DNA of 64,000 nucleotides from Sphingomonas sp. (GCF_024508665.1 NZ_JANINP010000002.1:410598-474597); one strand, 5' to 3'; shown: positions 34,851 to 44,025, counted from the stretch's first letter. The notes: generated by a model not told the origin, from the sequence alone. Numbers and translations: made by a program.

Positions 34851-35672
34851 TCAGGGCGCGGGGTCGCCGCTATCCTTGTCCGCCGGGGGCGAGCCGTTGC
34901 CGGCGCCGTCGCCGCGCCAGCCATGCTTGCCGGTTCGCCTCTTGCCCTTGCCGCCGAACTGACCGACCGACGGCGCGCTCAATCTGGGCAATTCGGCGCG
35001 AGTGAGCTTGCCGTCATGGTTGGCGTCAAGCATCGCGAAGCGATCCGCCGCGGCCTCGCGGAATTCCCTGGGATCGACCCCGCGATTGAAATTGGTATCG
35101 GCGACGGTGACCGGCTCGGGATAATCGAAGAACGAGAAGCGCGCCGCGCCGCGTTTGACGTCGGCATAACGTGGCTGCGTGCCGCTGCTGCTCGACGGAC
35201 CGTCGCCACCTCCGCCGCCCATAGACCCGCCGCCGCGACCGCCACCGCCACCACCGCGTCGGCCACCGCCGCCGCGACGCGGCCCCCCGCCCGGCCGGCC
35301 GGGCGCCATACCGCCCTCGCCGCCGGTTCGGATCTCGGGCGCGAGCACGGTCTCGTAATAGTCGATGTCGTCGGGGTCGATCTCGCCGTCATGCCCGCGA
35401 TCGAGCCGCTGGAAGAACCGGTCCGCGTCGGCGGTGAATTCGGCGAGCGTCAACACGCCGTCGTGATTGGTGTCGGCTCCGTCGAACCACATCCCCACCG
35501 GATCGGCGCCGCGGAACGGCTCGCCCATCGGGCTGATGAATAGCCGTCCGCGTGGACGCTCCGGCGGGGCTCCGGCAGGCTTGTCTTCGTCCGGCAGCTT
35601 ACCAGCCAAAGGCGGCACCGGCGGCACCGCCTGCCCGCCAGCCATCAGCATCAATCCCAACCAGAAGCCCAT
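34851..35672 (-). CDS. EF-hand protein with Gly/Arg-rich linker, exported
   Basis: This 273-residue protein begins with a hydrophobic leader (MGFWLGLMLMAGGQAVP), so it is probably exported. Four EF-hand-type loops are visible: DTNHDGVLTLAEF and DRGHDGEIDPDDI in the first half, DTNFNRGVDPREF and DANHDGKLTRAEL in the second. The pairs are separated by a low-complexity Gly/Arg/Ser linker (about residues 125-180). It presumably binds calcium. The third loop has Asn/Arg at usual ligand positions and may be weak. The start is ATG 35672 with GGAG nine bases upstream. Confidence 0.8.
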   Translation of the reverse strand: MGFWLGLMLMAGGQAVPPVPPLAGKLPDEDKPAGAPPERPRGRLFISPMGEPFRGADPVGMWFDGADTNHDGVLTLAEFTADADRFFQRLDRGHDGEIDPDDIDYYETVLAPEIRTGGEGGMAPGRPGGGPRRGGGGRRGGGGGGRGGGSMGGGGGDGPSSSSGTQPRYADVKRGAARFSFFDYPEPVTVADTNFNRGVDPREFREAAADRFAMLDANHDGKLTRAELPRLSAPSVGQFGGKGKRRTGKHGWRGDGAGNGSPPADKDSGDPAP

Positions 35673-35767
35673 CGCCGATACTCCGCCCCGACCCTCGAGG
35701 CGAGACGCTAGGCGCGTTTTGTCGCACAAATGTGTCGGGCCGTTACGGCCCGACCGGCATCGTCAGT

Positions 35768-37084
35768 TCAGTCGGCGAACAGCAGGACCGGCGTCTCGAG
35801 ATATTTGCGCAAATGCTGGACGTAGCTCGCCGCATCCCAGCCATCGACGACGCGATGGTCGCAGCTGATCGACAGGTTCATCAGCTTGGCGCGGACGATA
35901 TCGTCGCCGCGGAAGACCGGGCGCTCGACGATCTTGTTGGGACCAATGATCGCGACCTCGGGCCGGTTGATCACCGGCGTCGTCGCGATGCCGCCGAGCG
36001 GGCCAAGCGAAGTCACGGTGATCGTGCCGCCGCCCATCTCGTCGGGCTTGAGCTTGTTGGCGCGCGCCGCCTCTGCCAGCCGTGCGATCTCGGTCGCGAG
36101 CTGCCAGACGTTCTTGTCCTGCGCGTCGCGGATCACCGGCACGGTGAGTCCGGCATCGGTCTGCGTCGCCATGCCGAGATGGACCCGGCCCGAGCGCGTC
36201 ACCACGCCGGCCTCGTCGTCATAGCGCGCGTTGAGCATCGGGAAGTCGGGCAGCGTCCGGCAGATCGCCACGATCAGGAACGGCAGCATGGTGAGCTTGG
36301 GCCGGCCGCCACGATTATCGTTGAGATCGGCGCGCATCTCCTCGAGCGCGGTCACGTCGATCTCGTCGACATAGGTGAAATGCGGGATGTTGCGCTTGGC
36401 CGCCTGCATATTCTCGGCGATGCGGCGGCGCATGCCGATAACCTTGATCGTCTCATCCTCGCGCGCGCGGCTGGCGTGCGGGGCGTGGTAGCCCTGGCCC
36501 GAACCGTAGCGCAGGAAGGCGTCGAGATCGGCGTGGCGGATGCGATCGCCATCGGACTTTACCTGCGAGAGGTCGATACCGAGGTCCCTGGCGCGCTGGC
36601 GCACGGCGGGAGACGCGAGGATTGGAGTTCCCCTCCCGCCTGCGGAAGGGGTTAGGGGAGGGCTTGTCTGTTCGATGGCGGCGGCGGGCGTGACGACACG
36701 CCCTCCCCCGGCCCCTCCCGCAAGCGGGAGGGGAGAGTCGACTTCATAGGCTGGCGTTTCTCCCGCGGCATCGGCCGCGCCCGGAGTCTCCGCCTCGATC
36801 TCTTCCGCAACTTCCTCGGCCTTGGTCTCGACCGGGACTTCGCCTTCCACCTCGATCACCACCAAGGTCGAGCCGATCGGAATCTGATCGCCTACTTCGC
36901 CCGCCAGGCTGACGACGGTCCCCGCCACCGGCGATTCCATCTCGACCGTCGCCTTGTCGGTCATCATGTCGGCGAGTTGCTGGTCTTCCTCGACCGTGTC
37001 GCCGACCTTGACGTGCCAGGCGACGATCTCGGCCTCGGCGATGCCTTCGCCGATGTCGGGCAAGCGGAATTCGAAACGTGCCAT
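35768..37084 (-). CDS. bkdB: Branched-chain 2-oxoacid dehydrogenase E2 (dihydrolipoyl acyltransferase)
   Basis: This 438-residue E2 core has an N-terminal lipoyl domain (residues 1-78, lipoyl Lys in MTDKATVEMESP), an E3-binding domain (about 152-190, LASPAVRQRARDLGIDLSQV) and a catalytic domain whose active-site His/Asp lies in SCDHRVVDGWDAA. Residues about 114-153 (SPLPLAGGAGGG ... SPPLTPSAGGRG) are encoded by an in-frame palindromic repeat in the flexible linker. It follows bkdA2 by 6 bases. Together with E1 it converts branched-chain 2-oxoacids to acyl-CoA; the E3 gene is not here. Confidence 0.9.
   Translation of the reverse strand: MARFEFRLPDIGEGIAEAEIVAWHVKVGDTVEEDQQLADMMTDKATVEMESPVAGTVVSLAGEVGDQIPIGSTLVVIEVEGEVPVETKAEEVAEEIEAETPGAADAAGETPAYEVDSPLPLAGGAGGGRVVTPAAAIEQTSPPLTPSAGGRGTPILASPAVRQRARDLGIDLSQVKSDGDRIRHADLDAFLRYGSGQGYHAPHASRAREDETIKVIGMRRRIAENMQAAKRNIPHFTYVDEIDVTALEEMRADLNDNRGGRPKLTMLPFLIVAICRTLPDFPMLNARYDDEAGVVTRSGRVHLGMATQTDAGLTVPVIRDAQDKNVWQLATEIARLAEAARANKLKPDEMGGGTITVTSLGPLGGIATTPVINRPEVAIIGPNKIVERPVFRGDDIVRAKLMNLSISCDHRVVDGWDAASYVQHLRKYLETPVLLFAD
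36626..36745. repeat. Paired REP-like palindrome inside the bkdB coding region
   Basis: Two hairpins (CCCCTCCCGCcTGCGGaAGGGG and CCCCTCCCGCAAGCGGGAGGGG) face each other. The outer arms (GGGGTTAGGGGAGGGC with GCCCTCCCCCGGCCCC) also pair, so the whole is an approximately 120-base dimeric palindrome. It is read in frame as the E2 linker. Confidence 0.75.
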
Positions 37085-37090
37085 CGCGCG

Positions 37091-38137
37091 TCAGTCCTTC
37101 AGAATTTTCTTGAGCGCCTGTCCGATGCGGACGGGGCCGGGGAAATAGGCCCATTCGAGGCTGTGGGGATATGGCGTGTCGAACCCGGTGACGCGCTCGA
37201 TCGGGGCCTCGAGATGGTAGAAGCAACGCTCCTGGACGAGCGCCGACAATTCGGCGCCGAAGCCCGAGGTGCGGGTCGCTTCGTGAACGATCATGCAGCG
37301 GCCGGTCTTCTCAACCGATTGCTCGATCGCCTCGATGTCGAGCGGGACCAATGTGCGCAGGTCGAGGATCTCGGCATCGACCCCGGCTTCCTCGACCACC
37401 TTCTGGCAGACATGAACCATCGTGCCGTAGCACAGGATGGTCAGCGCCTCGCCGGCGCGGACGACGTTCGCCTTGCCGAGCGGCACCTTGTAATAGCCAT
37501 CGGGCACTTCGCCGCCGGGGTGTTTCGACCAATTCTCCGCCGGGCGGTCCCAATGGCCGTTGAACGGGCCGTTATAGATGCGCTTGGGCTCGAAGAAGAT
37601 CGTCGGATCGTTGTCCTCGATCGCCGCGATCAACAGCCCCTTGGCGTCATAGGGCGTCGCGGGGATCACCGTCTTCACGCCGGACACGTGGGTGAAGATG
37701 CCCTCGGGCGATTGCGAGTGCGTCTGGCCGCCGAAAATGCCGCCGCCATAAGGCGATCGGATCGTCATCGGCGCGATGAACTCGCCGGCAGAACGGTAGC
37801 GCAGCCGCGCCGCCTCGGACACGAGCTGGTCGAGCGCGGGATAGATGTAATCGGCGAACTGGATCTCAGGGACCGGCCGCAGCCCGTAGGCGCCCATACC
37901 GACCGCGACGCCGACGATGCCGCATTCGGTGATCGGCGTGTCGAACACGCGGGTCTTGCCATATTTCTTCTGCAGGCCGGCGGTCGCGCGGAACACGCCG
38001 CCGAAATAGCCGACATCCTCCCCCATCACGATCACGTCGGGGTCGCGCGCCATCATCACGTCGAGCGCCGAGTTGATCGCCTGGATCATGTTCATGCGTG
38101 TGGTGGTCTGGGATTCGGCCGTCATGGTCTCGCTCAT
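37091..38137 (-). CDS. bkdA2: Branched-chain 2-oxoacid dehydrogenase E1 beta subunit
   Basis: This 348-residue transketolase-fold subunit contributes to the thiamine diphosphate site. Typical stretches: NSALDVMMARDPDVIVMGED, GGVFRATAGLQKKYG, RVFDTPITECGIVGVAVGMG, FADYIYPALDQL and the C-terminal domain (LDLRTLVPLDIEAI, HEATRTSGFGAELSA). The start is ATG 38137. Its ribosome site (GGGAGAGGGA) is supplied by a palindromic repeat that fills the gap from bkdA1. It is transcribed in the order bkdA1-bkdA2-bkdB. Confidence 0.93.
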   Translation of the reverse strand: MSETMTAESQTTTRMNMIQAINSALDVMMARDPDVIVMGEDVGYFGGVFRATAGLQKKYGKTRVFDTPITECGIVGVAVGMGAYGLRPVPEIQFADYIYPALDQLVSEAARLRYRSAGEFIAPMTIRSPYGGGIFGGQTHSQSPEGIFTHVSGVKTVIPATPYDAKGLLIAAIEDNDPTIFFEPKRIYNGPFNGHWDRPAENWSKHPGGEVPDGYYKVPLGKANVVRAGEALTILCYGTMVHVCQKVVEEAGVDAEILDLRTLVPLDIEAIEQSVEKTGRCMIVHEATRTSGFGAELSALVQERCFYHLEAPIERVTGFDTPYPHSLEWAYFPGPVRIGQALKKILKD

Positions 38138-38138
38138 A

Positions 38139-38332
38139 GTCCCTCTCCCTTTGGGAGAGGGAGGGAGGCGCGTAGCGCCGGAAGGGTGAGGGTCGAGGTC
38201 GGCGCGTCGCCCTCACCCTTCCCCCTCGGCTGCGCCGAGCGGGCCCCGTGGTGGGTCGACCATGCCCCCGGCATGGTCTGGACAGCGCGGGGCGCTGTCC
38301 ACCCACCGCGCCTCTCCCAAGGGGAGAGGGAA
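38139..38332. repeat. Composite palindromic repeat within the bkd operon
   Basis: The outer ends CCCTCTCCCTTTGGGAGAGGG and CCTCTCCCAAGGGGAGAGGG are hairpins that also pair with each other. Inner symmetric parts include CCATGCCCCCGGCATGG and GGACAGCGCGGGGCGCTGTCC (each 21 bases or fewer). It occupies almost the whole bkdA1-bkdA2 gap. Confidence 0.7.
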
Positions 38333-38339
38333 ATTTGCA

Positions 38340-39626
38340 TCACTTCCGCGCCCATGGCCGCCCCGATGCCTGTTCCTCGTCGATCATCATCTGGCGCTGC
38401 TCGCGCAGATGCCAGGGCATTTCCTCGAACACCCCGTCGAACAAGCTATCGAGCGGCTGGTGCAGGCCGTGGCCGAGGATGCCGTTCTTCTCGGCCTCCT
38501 TTTGCGCGTCGCGTACCATCTCGGCGAGTTCCTTGTCCTGCGCGACGTGGCGCTCCTCGTCCCATTCGCCGATCGCGATCAGATGGTCCTTGAGCCGCGT
38601 CACCGGGTCGCCGAGCGGCCAGGCATTGGGCTCGCCCGCCGAGCGATATTGCGTCGGGTCGTCGGAGGTCGAATGGCCCTCGGCGCGATAGGTGAAATGC
38701 TCGATCAGGGTCGGGCCCTGGTTGGTCCGCGCGCGCTCGGCCGCCCAGGACATCGCGGCATAGACCGCCAGCGCGTCGTTGCCGTCGACCCTCAGGCCGG
38801 CAATGCCATAGCCGATCGCCCGCGCGGCGAAGGTCGTCGCTTCCGCCCCGGCGAAGCCGGAGAACGAGCTGATCGCCCATTGATTGTTGACGACGTTGAA
38901 GATGACCGGCGCGCGATAGACCGTCGCGAAGGTCAGCGCCGAGTGGAAGTCGCCTTCCGCGGTCGAGCCCTCGCCGCACCAGGTCGAGGCGATCCGCGTG
39001 TCGCCGCGCGAGGCCGAGGCCATCGCCCAGCCGACCGCTTGCGGATATTGGGTGGTGAGATTGCCGGAGATCGAGAAGAAGCTGAAGCGGCGTTCCGAAT
39101 ACATGATCGGCAGCTGCTTGCCCTGCAGCTTGTCGCCGTTGTTCGAATAGATCTGGTTCATCATGTCGACCAGCGGACAGCCGCGCGAGATCAAGATGCC
39201 CTGTTGGCGGTAGCTCGGGAAGCACATGTCATCGTCGGCCAGCGCGGCGGCCGCGCCGATCGACACCGCCTCCTCGCCCAGGCTCTTCATGTAGAAGCTG
39301 GTCTTGCCCTGGCGCTGGGCGCGGAACATGCGCTCGTCGAAGGCGCGGACCAAAGCCATGTTGCGGAGCATGCGGCGCATCGCGTCGGGCGACAATTTGG
39401 GGTCCCACGGCCCGACCGCGCGGTTATCCTCGTCGAGCACCCGGATCATCGTATAAGCGAGGTCGGTGAAGCTCTGCGCCTTGTCGGCAGTGTCGGGCCG
39501 CCGGACAGAACCGGCCGGAGGCACGTCGACCTCGCTGAAATCGACCGTGTCGCCGGGACGGAATTTGGGTTCCGGCACGTGCAGCGACAAAGGCTTCAAA
39601 TTGGCGCGCGGATGCTCGCTGGCCAT
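38340..39626 (-). CDS. bkdA1: Branched-chain 2-oxoacid dehydrogenase E1 alpha subunit
   Basis: This 428-residue subunit carries the thiamine diphosphate motif (GEGSTAEGDFHSALTFATVY to NNQWAISS). Family-specific segments SYRQQGILISRGCPL, QLPIMYSERRFSFFSISGNL and YRAEGHSTSDDPTQYRS match BkdA1 rather than pyruvate dehydrogenase E1 alpha. An N-terminal extension of about 80 residues (FRPGDTVDFSEVDVPPAGSV) is usual for BkdA1. The start is ATG 39626. It heads the bkd set, which should be used for Val, Leu and Ile breakdown. No regulator (BkdR/Lrp) lies adjacent. Confidence 0.92.
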   Translation of the reverse strand: MASEHPRANLKPLSLHVPEPKFRPGDTVDFSEVDVPPAGSVRRPDTADKAQSFTDLAYTMIRVLDEDNRAVGPWDPKLSPDAMRRMLRNMALVRAFDERMFRAQRQGKTSFYMKSLGEEAVSIGAAAALADDDMCFPSYRQQGILISRGCPLVDMMNQIYSNNGDKLQGKQLPIMYSERRFSFFSISGNLTTQYPQAVGWAMASASRGDTRIASTWCGEGSTAEGDFHSALTFATVYRAPVIFNVVNNQWAISSFSGFAGAEATTFAARAIGYGIAGLRVDGNDALAVYAAMSWAAERARTNQGPTLIEHFTYRAEGHSTSDDPTQYRSAGEPNAWPLGDPVTRLKDHLIAIGEWDEERHVAQDKELAEMVRDAQKEAEKNGILGHGLHQPLDSLFDGVFEEMPWHLREQRQMMIDEEQASGRPWARK

Positions 39627-39782
39627 GCTCTCTCCAAGTTCGACTCAAGCGCCACAACGCTTCGGCGCGGCCTTTGCGCCGTTGTTATAAAATTTCAACA
39701 GACTTGGCGAGTCTTGCGTGGAGCGGGTCGGCATACCGCCCGGCAACCGGGCTGGGCAGAGCGGATATCAGGTGCAAAAAGG

Positions 39783-39862
39783 ACGTCATCCCGGCGGAGG
39801 CCGGGATCGTTGGAGATAAAAGCGATACTGCCAGCGGCCCCGGCCTCCGCCGGGGCGACGAT
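39783..39862. repeat. Dispersed palindromic repeat (GTCATCCCGGC family)
   Basis: Hairpins CCCGGCGGAGGCCGGG and CCCCGGCCTCCGCCGGGG are linked by about 40 bases, and the outer parts also complement each other. It belongs to the same group as 12093 and 45594. It lies between the FAH gene end and the bkdA1 upstream region. Confidence 0.6.
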
Positions 39863-39863
39863 T

Positions 39864-40865
39864 CTATTCCACCGTCTGTTCGATCACCCCGAAGATCGGA
39901 TGATGACGATCGTCTTCTGCCCAGATGCGGACCGTGTCACCTTTCCTGAGGAACGGCGTCTTGGCCTCCCCCGTCCGGATCGTCTCGACCGTGCGCAATT
40001 CGGCAAGGCACGAATAACCCACGCCGCCATCGGCGATCGGTTTGCCAGGGCCGCCATCCGCATCGCGGTTGGAGACGGTGCCCGAGCCGATGATCGTCCC
40101 CGCCCCGAGCTTCCGCGTCTTGGCTGCATGCGCGACGAGCGTCCCGAAATCGAAGGTCATGTCCTCCGCCGCTTCCGCGCGGCCGAACGGTTCGCCGTTC
40201 AGATCGACCATCAGCTTGCGATGGAGCTTGCCGTCCCGCCACCAGTCGCCGAGCGAATCGAGCGTGACGAACACCGGCGAGAAGGCGCTGGCCGGCTTGG
40301 AATGGAAGAAGCCGAATCCCTTGGCGAGCTCGCCCGGGATCAGGTTGCGCAGGCTGACGTCGTTGGTCAGGCCGACAAGCACGATCGCTTCGAGTGCTTG
40401 TTCGCGCGTCGCGCCCATCGGCACGTCGCCGGTCACCACGACGACTTCGCCCTCGAGATCGCAGCCCCAGCTTTCGTCGGCGAGCGGGATCGGGTCTCGC
40501 GGGCCGAGAAATCCGTCCGAGCCGCCCTGGTACATCAGCGGATCGTGCCAGAAACTTTCGGGCATTTCGGCGTTTCGTGCCTGCCGGACCAAGGCGACAT
40601 GGTTCACATAGGCCGAGCCGTCGGCCCATTGATAGGCGCGCGGCAGTGGGGACGCCGCGTCATGCTCGTGGAAGCGCATGCGCGGAATCACCTCATGATC
40701 GAGGTCGGTCTGCAGATTGCGGAGATCGAGCGAGAGGCGATCCCAATCATCGAGCGCGGCTTGCAGTGTCGGCGCGATATGCCCGGCATCGGCATACCAG
40801 GCGAGGTCGGTCGACACGACGACGAGTTTGCCGTCACGGCCGTGCTTGAGGCTGGCGAGTTTCAT
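39864..40865 (-). CDS. Fumarylacetoacetate hydrolase family protein
   Basis: This 333-residue FAH-superfamily enzyme is probably a metal-dependent C-C bond hydrolase or decarboxylase acting on 2-oxo acids of aromatic breakdown. Metal and catalytic segments: GCDLEGEVVVVTGD, LVGLTNDVSLR, GFGFFHSKPASAFSPVFVT and GAGTIIGSGTVSN. The N-terminal domain resembles the long bacterial forms. The start is ATG 40865 with an excellent CAGGAGAG ribosome site. It stands alone, divergent from the acyl-CoA dehydrogenase; no tyrosine-pathway genes adjoin it, so the substrate is open. Confidence 0.85.
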   Translation of the reverse strand: MKLASLKHGRDGKLVVVSTDLAWYADAGHIAPTLQAALDDWDRLSLDLRNLQTDLDHEVIPRMRFHEHDAASPLPRAYQWADGSAYVNHVALVRQARNAEMPESFWHDPLMYQGGSDGFLGPRDPIPLADESWGCDLEGEVVVVTGDVPMGATREQALEAIVLVGLTNDVSLRNLIPGELAKGFGFFHSKPASAFSPVFVTLDSLGDWWRDGKLHRKLMVDLNGEPFGRAEAAEDMTFDFGTLVAHAAKTRKLGAGTIIGSGTVSNRDADGGPGKPIADGGVGYSCLAELRTVETIRTGEAKTPFLRKGDTVRIWAEDDRHHPIFGVIEQTVE

Positions 40866-41007
40866 GCGCTCTCCTGAAAACGTTGCGCCCGCCTTAGACC
40901 CATTTCGGGGCTGCGCGAAAGCCGGGACGGCGCGTTCGGGTTGACGGTTGCGTAAACTGCCCGCACCTTGGCCGAAAGGTTTCAATCAAGGACCTAAGGA
41001 GAGGATG

Positions 41008-42162
41008 ATGACCCCCGACAGCGTTCCCGGCCGTTTCGCCTATAACGAGGATCATGAGGCGTTCCGTCAGACCGTCCGCTCTTTCCTGCAGAAGGAAGGC
41101 GTGCCGCACGTCAACGAATGGGAGCACAACCGGCTGGTCCCCAAGGAATTCTGGCGCAAGGCGGGCGAGATCGGGATGCTGTGCCCGACCGTGCCGGAAG
41201 AATATGGCGGGCTGGGGCTCGACTTCGGCTATAACGCCATCGTCGACGAGGAGATGTCCTATATCGGCGTTCCCGCCGGCTTCTCGCTGCAATCCGACAT
41301 CGTGTGCGGCTATCTCGAAGCCTATGGCTCGGAAGAGCAGAAGAAGCAGTGGCTGCCGCGGCTCGTCTCGGGCGAGACGATCACCGCGATCGCGATGACC
41401 GAGCCGGGTACCGGCAGCGACCTCCAGGCGATCCGCACCTCGGCCAGGAAGGACGGCAATCATTATGTCGTCAACGGAAGCAAGACCTATATCACCAACG
41501 GCCAGAACGCCGACCTGGTGCTGGTCGTCGCCAAGACCGATCCCGACGCCAAGCCCGCCTATAAGGGCATGTCGATCATTCTGGTCGAGGCCGACCGCGA
41601 AGGCTTCAAGCGCGGCCGCAAGCTCGACAAGATCGGGCAAGACGCCGCCGACACGTCGGAACTGTTCTTCGAGGACGTCCGCGTGCCGATGACCAATTGC
41701 CTGGGCGAGGAAGGCAAGGGCTTCATCTATCTGATGAGCCAGTTGCCGCAGGAACGCCTGTCGATCGCGATCGGCACCCAATCATCGGCGCAAAAGGCGT
41801 TCGACGAGACGGTCGAGTTCACCAAGACGAGGAAGGCGTTCGCCGGGATGGTGTTCGATTTCCAGAATACGCGCTTCGTGCTCGCCGACCTCGCCACCAA
41901 GCTGCAGGTCGGCTGGGCGCATCTCGACTGGGCGATCCAACGGCACCTGAAGGGCGAGCTGACCCCGACCGAGGGCGCGGCGGCGAAGCTGTGGCACACC
42001 GAGCTGCAATGGGAGGTCATGGACAAATGCCTCCAGTTGCACGGCGGCGCTGGATACATGAACGAATATCCGATCGCGCGGATGTGGCGGGCGGCACGCG
42101 TGTCGCGAATCTACGGCGGGACGAACGAGATCATGAAGGAATTGATCGGGCGGTCGCTGTAA
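41008..42162 (+). CDS. Acyl-CoA dehydrogenase
   Basis: This 384-residue flavoenzyme introduces the alpha-beta double bond into an acyl-CoA. Motifs: YGGLGLDFGYNAIVDEEMSY, IAMTEPGTGSDLQAI (FAD loop), YITNGQNADLVLVVAKTD and LQLHGGAGYMNEYPIARMWRAARVSRIYGGTNEIMK at the C-terminus (as a region), with the usual catalytic Glu position in the long-chain/isovaleryl-like arrangement unclear. The start is ATG 41008, six bases after AAGGAG (41005 is also possible). It precedes the acyl-CoA ligase cluster by 210 bases and may serve the same pathway. Confidence 0.94.
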   Translation: MTPDSVPGRFAYNEDHEAFRQTVRSFLQKEGVPHVNEWEHNRLVPKEFWRKAGEIGMLCPTVPEEYGGLGLDFGYNAIVDEEMSYIGVPAGFSLQSDIVCGYLEAYGSEEQKKQWLPRLVSGETITAIAMTEPGTGSDLQAIRTSARKDGNHYVVNGSKTYITNGQNADLVLVVAKTDPDAKPAYKGMSIILVEADREGFKRGRKLDKIGQDAADTSELFFEDVRVPMTNCLGEEGKGFIYLMSQLPQERLSIAIGTQSSAQKAFDETVEFTKTRKAFAGMVFDFQNTRFVLADLATKLQVGWAHLDWAIQRHLKGELTPTEGAAAKLWHTELQWEVMDKCLQLHGGAGYMNEYPIARMWRAARVSRIYGGTNEIMKELIGRSL

Positions 42163-42372
42163 GGCGCCGTCCCACTTCCAAGGTCGCGGGGGCAGGCCCC
42201 GGTGCTCCCGCAATTCCTGTATCGACCGGAACGGCGATTATTTCGTTGCGGCCTCTTGACGCTCCATACCCGATCTTCCAATCGCGTTCCAAGAAGCCGT
42301 AGCGTCAGCAAAAGAATCGCGCGGCAACTGGGAGAGTCGGATGCCAGCCTTCCGTACCCGAGGTTCCGAGCG

Positions 42373-44025
42373 ATGAGCGCCTGGGGCTATGCCAATGTCT
42401 GGGAATCGGTTGCCGCGGCGATTCCCGACGAACCCGCGATCGTCCAGGGCGACCGCGCCGTCAGCTTCGCCGACTTCGATGCCGCCGCCGACGCGCTTGC
42501 CGCGCACTTCCTTGCCGCCGGGCTGGGACATCAGGCCAAGGTCGCGATCTACACGACCAATTGCCCCGAATATCTCATCGCCTGTTTCGCCGCATTCAAG
42601 GCGGGGCTGGCGCCGTTCAACGTCAACTACCGCTACGGGCCGGAAGAAGTCCGCTACCTGCTCGACAATGGCGATGCCGAGGCCGTGATATTCGAAGCCG
42701 GGTTCGCGCCACTCCTCGACCGGGTGCGCCGGCAGATGCCGGGTGTGAAGAGCTGGATCGCAGTCGCGCCGGTCGGTGAGGCGGTGCCCGATTGGGCGCA
42801 CGATTTCGCGACGCTCGCCGATGCCGTCCCTGACGATCGCCCGGTCTTCGCACCCTGGGGGCGCCATGACGAGGATCTGCTGCTGATCTTCACCGGCGGC
42901 ACCACCGGCATGCCCAAGGCGGTGATGTGGCAGCAAGGCGACCTGTTCGCCAAAGGCGGGTACGGCGCCAATCCCTTGCTCGGCATCCCACCGCTCGATA
43001 CGCCCGAGGATGCCGGGCCGCGTGCGCGCGCCACTCCGATCAAGCCGCGCTCGCTGATCGCGCCGCCGCTGATGCACGCGACCGGACTGATCGCCGCGTT
43101 CGGCGCGCTCGGCTTTGGCGGCACCGTGATCCTGCTGCCGCATGGCAAGTTCGATCCCGAGGCGATGTGGGACGCGGTCGAACACTGGCGCGCGACGCGG
43201 ATCACGATCGTCGGCCAGCCCTTCGCGCAACCGTTGCTCGAAGCGCTCGATGCCAATCCCGGGCGCTGGAACCTCTCCTCGGTATTCGTGATCGGATCGT
43301 CGGGCGCGATGTGGAACCGCGAGAACAAGCTCGGCCTGATCCGTCACATGCCGCAGGTCCATCTGATGGATTCCTATTCGTCGTCCGAGGCGTTCGGCAT
43401 GGGCATCTCGACCACCAATGCCAGCGGGGAGACCGCCACCGCGAGCTTCGCGCTCGGCCCCGATTGCGCGATCTTCACCGAAGACGGTCGGCGGGTCGAG
43501 CCGGGCTCGGGCGAAAGCGGCCGCCTCGCGGTCGGCGGGCATATCCCGCTCGGTTACTACAAGGACCCGGCCAAGACCGCGTCGACCTTTCCGACCTATG
43601 AAGGCAGACGCTGGTCGATGCCGGGCGACTGGGCGACGGTCGATGCCGACGGCATTGTCCGCATCCTCGGTCGCGGCTCGCAATGCATCAATACCGGCGG
43701 CGAGAAGGTGTTTCCGGAGGAAGTCGAGGAGGCGCTCAAGCGTCATCCCACGGTCCGGGACGCTGCCGTGACGGGCGTACCCGACCCGCGTTTCGGCGAG
43801 CGCATCGTCGCATTGGTCGAGCCGCATCCGGGAGCGGCGGCGGACGAGGCCGAATTGCGCGACCATGTGAAGGGGCAGCTGGCGGTCTACAAGGCGCCGC
43901 GCCACGTGCTGGTGGTCGACAGTGTCGCCCGGGCGCCGAACGGCAAACTCGATTACAAGGCGGTCAAGGACCGGGCGCTGGCGACATTTGGCGCGCCATC
44001 GGACGAAAGACAGGGGGCGGCGTGA
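42373..44025 (+). CDS. Acyl-CoA synthetase (AMP-dependent ligase)
   Basis: This 550-residue ANL-superfamily enzyme activates a carboxylic acid to its CoA thioester. P-loop FTGGTTGMPKAVMWQQGD (about residues 176-193), YSSSEAFGMGISTTN, GDWATVDADGIVRILGRGS, GGEKVFPEEVEEALKRHP and the C-terminal lysine in APNGKLDYK. It resembles the FadD13/FadD17-like branch of fatty acid or steroid side-chain ligases. The start is ATG 42373; its ribosome site is weak. It overlaps the thiolase-like gene by GTGA, so ligase, thiolase-like protein and DUF35 protein form one coupled set. Confidence 0.9.
   Translation: MSAWGYANVWESVAAAIPDEPAIVQGDRAVSFADFDAAADALAAHFLAAGLGHQAKVAIYTTNCPEYLIACFAAFKAGLAPFNVNYRYGPEEVRYLLDNGDAEAVIFEAGFAPLLDRVRRQMPGVKSWIAVAPVGEAVPDWAHDFATLADAVPDDRPVFAPWGRHDEDLLLIFTGGTTGMPKAVMWQQGDLFAKGGYGANPLLGIPPLDTPEDAGPRARATPIKPRSLIAPPLMHATGLIAAFGALGFGGTVILLPHGKFDPEAMWDAVEHWRATRITIVGQPFAQPLLEALDANPGRWNLSSVFVIGSSGAMWNRENKLGLIRHMPQVHLMDSYSSSEAFGMGISTTNASGETATASFALGPDCAIFTEDGRRVEPGSGESGRLAVGGHIPLGYYKDPAKTASTFPTYEGRRWSMPGDWATVDADGIVRILGRGSQCINTGGEKVFPEEVEEALKRHPTVRDAAVTGVPDPRFGERIVALVEPHPGAAADEAELRDHVKGQLAVYKAPRHVLVVDSVARAPNGKLDYKAVKDRALATFGAPSDERQGAA

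Noticed and set aside
36592..36750. Possible frameshift or pseudogene in bkdB because of the repeat
   Set aside because: The frame is open throughout, and both the lipoyl and E3-binding domains are intact on either side.
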